From a candidate division FCPU426 bacterium (GTDB lineage: Bacteria; Oederibacteriota; Muellerivitia; Muellerivitales; Muellerivitaceae), in the NCBI GenBank assembly GCA_023249615.1, contig JAHFCG010000016.1, positions 1-33,435 of the forward strand: DNA of 33,435 nt, in the 5' to 3' direction. Below are positions 31,246-33,435 of the stretch, one piece after another (the first letter of the stretch is position 1; each line of letters opens with the position of its first letter). Made by a program: the position numbers and the translations under genes. The notes beneath the pieces are model-generated. The model had not been told where the DNA came from. It saw nothing but the letters and a program-made list of their open reading frames with translations, and did no database searches.

Positions 31246-31659
31246 TTAAATTTCCTCCACCCTGAGGCCCATTAAACGGGCGGCCTTTTGCTGTTGGATA
31301 TCCGCGGAAAGGAACAAATCACAACCCGTTTTAATCGCGCTGGCCAAATGGATGGCATCCAAGGTTTTCAGGCCGGTTTTTTCAATGCAAAAAACCGCTT
31401 CCCGAAGAATATCCGCGTTAGGTTCCACCAGGGTTGCCTGTTCAATGTCGGAGGCGAATTCACCCTTTAACAAATGATAAAGATCCCCGGTGAGTTTTTT
31501 TTCCCGTTTCCAACGTTGAAAAACCGAGGCAATCTCGGGGACGCAAACCGCGCTCGAAAGTACCTCGTCCGCCTGGCGGCACCGGTTAAGAACCGTCTCC
31601 GATCCTGATTCCAAAAGATAGCGCTTGGCCAGCGCTGAGGCGTCCAAATAAAGTTTCAC
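31246..31659 (-). CDS. PIN-domain toxin (VapC-like)
   Basis: A 137-residue PIN ribonuclease, the toxin half of a type II pair. Metal-binding acids are in place: Asp6 in LYLDASALAKRY, Glu42 in VPEIASV, Asp101 in LKTLDAIHLASA and Asp120 in FLSADIQQQKAA. The target would be tRNA or rRNA, as for other VapC proteins, but cannot be told from sequence. The start overlaps the antitoxin stop by four bases. The last codons carry the ribosome site of the helicase gene, which begins three bases after the toxin stop. Confidence 0.87.
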   Translation of the reverse strand: MKLYLDASALAKRYLLESGSETVLNRCRQADEVLSSAVCVPEIASVFQRWKREKKLTGDLYHLLKGEFASDIEQATLVEPNADILREAVFCIEKTGLKTLDAIHLASAIKTGCDLFLSADIQQQKAARLMGLRVEEI

Positions 31660-31886
31660 CGGTTACTTTCCCGGCGGTCTTTTATGATTTCTTTACTCAG
31701 GGAAAGTCCCGGAATTTTAATGGGGTTCGCGGTTTTCCATCGACTTAAAGGAGCCTCTCGAACCACGGGCGAAAGCATGGCGATAGGTTTCCCGTGGCGG
31801 TAAACCTCCACACTTTCCCCCTTTTCCACCGCGTCAAAGTATTTCTTGGCGTTGTTTCTTAATTGGCTGAAAGTTACTGTTTTCAT
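31656..31886 (-). CDS. Phd/YefM-type antitoxin
   Basis: A 76-residue antitoxin. The N-terminal half (MKTVTFSQLRNNAKKYFDAVEKGESVEVYRHGKPIAML) is the Phd/YefM DNA-binding fold; the C-terminal half (REAPLSRWKTANPIKIPG and on) is the toxin-binding tail. GGGAGGTGGCTC precedes the ATG. It is the first gene of a unit that continues into the PIN toxin and the helicase-exonuclease. The upstream 30-bp palindrome is its probable operator. Confidence 0.85.
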   Translation of the reverse strand: MKTVTFSQLRNNAKKYFDAVEKGESVEVYRHGKPIAMLSPVVREAPLSRWKTANPIKIPGLSLSKEIIKDRRESNR

Positions 31887-31921
31887 GAGCCACCTCCCGC
31901 AAAATCAAAGCCGAAACCCTA

Positions 31922-31956
31922 GTGACATGATATTGTACAAAATCATGTCACGTCAA
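31922..31956 (-). promoter_or_regulatory. Promoter inside a 30-bp palindromic operator
   Basis: GTGACATGAT (31922-31931) and ATCATGTCAC (31942-31951) are perfect 10-bp inverted arms around a core TTGTACAA; 28 of 30 bases are symmetric. On the minus strand a sigma-70 promoter, TTGACG (31951-31956), 18-base spacer and TATCAT (31927-31932), is embedded in it. It lies 36 bases before the antitoxin start. Autorepression by the antitoxin-toxin complex is the likely mode, and it would then also control the helicase-exonuclease gene. Confidence 0.75.
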
Positions 31957-32079
31957 GAACCGGACCCGTAGTGCCGCAAAACCCTTCTTTTGGGGATTTA
32001 TCCCCCGGAAATAAGCTTGCACTAAAGTCCAAAGTCCCCGTCTATATATTGAAGAAACCAAGTCCGATAATGGAACCCC

Positions 32080-33435
32080 ATGAACCGGTTAAAAAAAAAC
32101 CTATTTAGTTTTCTGGTTCCCGTCCTTTGGGGCGCCCTTCTCCCCTTGGCCGGACAGGCCCAGATCATTACCACCATTGCCGGGGGAGCCCCCACCACCG
32201 CTTTGGGCGACGGCGGACCCGCGACGCTTGCCACCATCGGCGGCCCTGACGACATCGCCTTTGACAACCAGGGAAATCTTTTTATCGCCGACCCGGGGTA
32301 TCTTCTCATCCGCAAAGTGGACATGACCACGGGGATCATTACCTCGGTGGCGGGGGACGGAACCTTTAACCCCGGTTATACCGGCGACGGGGGCCCCGCC
32401 ACACTGGCGGCCTTTAATTACCCTTCCGGTATCGCCTTTGACGCCCAGAACAACATGTATGTCTCGGATTACTACAACAACGTGGTTCGGAAAATTGACG
32501 CCGTCACCGGCATTATTACCACCGTCGTTGGAACCGGCGTTGGGTCTTTTTCCGGCGACAACGGCCCGGCCACCCTGGCCACCCTTCAAAATCCACTCCG
32601 CCTGAAGTTTGACTCCGCGGGCAACCTGTTAATCGCCGACTCCAACAACAACGCCATCCGCAAGGTGAACATGACCACCGGAATTATCACCACGATCGCC
32701 GGCAACGGGACCGCGGGTTATTCCGGCGACGGGGGACCTGCCACCAGCGCGACCTTGCGGGTTCCCCAGGGGATGGATTTTGATTCCTTCGGAAACCTTC
32801 TTTTCACCGACTCGGATAACCACGTGGTCCGGAAGGTGGACAAGATCACGGGAATCATCTCCACTTTCGCCGGCACAGGAGCCATCGGGTATTTTGGCGA
32901 CGGTGGCCCGGCCGCCTCCGCCAAGTTCAGCGCAGAGCCCGACGGGATTCTGGTGGGATGCAACAACAACGTCTACGTATCGGATGATTTTAATAACGTG
33001 GTAAGGAAAATTGACGGAACCACCGGAATCATTACCACCTTCGCGGGCCAGGGCCCTCCGGTTCCCGGCGGCTATACCGGCGACGGCGGACCTCCCCTCG
33101 CGGCCACCCTTTCACATCCGGAAGCCATGATCTTCGACAATCAGGGAAACATCATCCTGGCGGAATATGATTACGGGGTTGTCCGTAAAATGACCCTGTC
33201 CTGTTTATTGACGCCGACTCCCACCCACACCGCCACCAATACCCCGGTCAATTCCCCCACGCCAACGCCCAGTCCAACCCCCACGAAAACCCCGACTCAA
33301 TCCCCCACTCCCACACCAACCAATTCGTCCACAAACTCCCCCACCCCGACGCCCACAAATACACCAACCTTGACCCCTACCCGCACACCCTCGCCGACCC
33401 CGTCCAATTCCCCTACCCCATCGCCAACCCCCACG
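32080..33435 (+). CDS. NHL-repeat surface protein with Pro/Thr-rich tail (3' end outside window)
   Basis: An open frame of 452 codons with no stop before the window end. A signal peptide ([28 protein letters not shown]) is followed by six NHL-type repeats of about 55-60 residues, each carrying IITTxAGxG, GDGGPAT and an IADxxNNxxRKVD-like end; they would form a beta-propeller of about six blades. From residue 378 the sequence becomes almost pure Pro-Thr-Asn-Ser repeats ([17 protein letters not shown]), a typical linker to a cell-surface or C-terminal sorting domain, which is cut off. There is a weak GGAA site. No function beyond a likely surface or secreted scaffold role can be given. Confidence 0.85.
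   Translation, partial: MNRLKKNLFSFLVPVLWGALLPLAGQAQIITTIAGGAPTTALGDGGPATLATIGGPDDIAFDNQGNLFIADPGYLLIRKVDMTTGIITSVAGDGTFNPGYTGDGGPATLAAFNYPSGIAFDAQNNMYVSDYYNNVVRKIDAVTGIITTVVGTGVGSFSGDNGPATLATLQNPLRLKFDSAGNLLIADSNNNAIRKVNMTTGIITTIAGNGTAGYSGDGGPATSATLRVPQGMDFDSFGNLLFTDSDNHVVRKVDKITGIISTFAGTGAIGYFGDGGPAASAKFSAEPDGILVGCNNNVYVSDDFNNVVRKIDGTTGIITTFAGQGPPVPGGYTGDGGPPLAATLSHPEAMIFDNQGNIILAEYDYGVVRKMTLSCLLTPTPTHTATNTPVNSPTPTPSPTPTKTPTQSPTPTPTNSSTNSPTPTPTNTPTLTPTRTPSPTPSNSPTPSPTPT

Noticed and set aside
32101-32589. 162-codon frame antisense to the NHL protein
   Set aside because: The repeats of the NHL gene produce repeated Gly/Val-rich shadow peptides; the plus frame has a signal peptide and true repeats.
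33210-33435. Pro/Thr-coding repeat as a possible CRISPR or minisatellite
   Set aside because: Repeat units are short, irregular and codon-phased, with no constant repeat/spacer alternation; they are coding low complexity.

Overview
The window looks like chromosome of an uncultured, diderm (LPS-bearing) bacterium. The diderm call rests on an LpoB-type lipoprotein activator of peptidoglycan synthases, several lipoproteins with lipobox signals, and an HldD heptose epimerase for LPS core. Base composition is mid-range, with AT-rich islands at about 200-440, 3850-4290 and 16880-17430. TTG starts occur, genes are dense, and several families of short palindromic (REP-like) repeats are scattered through the region. 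A Pro-Thr-rich surface protein fits a candidate-phylum genome, but I cannot name the phylum from sequence alone. There is no rRNA, complete tRNA, CRISPR array, integrase or complete insertion sequence.

Left part (1-8260): a cut-off gene; a RecB-like iron-sulfur nuclease ending in a sliding-clamp-type motif; an lpoB + COG3014 lipoprotein pair; two small membrane or lipoprotein genes of unknown role; an M3 zinc oligoendopeptidase. A Phd/ParE toxin-antitoxin pair follows, sitting between the peptidase 3' end and a second, diverged copy of that 3' end. Then comes a PAP2 phosphatase gene whose start codon cannot be found.

Middle minus-strand block (8446-14222): two YeeE/YedE half-transporters (sulfur compound import), purC, a four-helix-bundle (23S intervening-sequence type) gene enclosed by inverted repeats, hldD, thiO, a REP mosaic, and a secreted SnoaL-like protein with a clear terminator.

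Middle plus-strand block (14397-23693): a secreted GH50/agarase-like glycoside hydrolase, a 3' fragment of tRNA-Asn (probable att scar), ypeA-like GNAT, two REP palindromes, an unknown membrane protein, a YdeI-like protein, and a three-gene Dab operon. That operon encodes DabA plus two NuoL/M-like membrane proteins, the second lacking the usual charged proton-channel residues. It would give the cell energy-coupled uptake of inorganic carbon. A sigma-54-like site lies upstream.

Right part (23699-33435): a GAF + HD-GYP c-di-GMP phosphodiesterase, a hotdog thioesterase, a DUF4153-type membrane protein, and an unknown membrane protein. Next is a transcription unit running Phd antitoxin, PIN toxin, then a large MrfA-like helicase fused to a DEDDy exonuclease. 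It is preceded by a near-perfect 30-bp palindrome containing a sigma-70 promoter. The window ends inside a six-repeat NHL surface protein with a Pro/Thr-rich tail.

The most interesting points are the three-component Dab system, the toxin-antitoxin/helicase-exonuclease operon, the duplicated peptidase tail around the first toxin-antitoxin pair with four exactly 11-bp-spaced operator boxes, and REP palindromes translated in frame inside two unrelated proteins.
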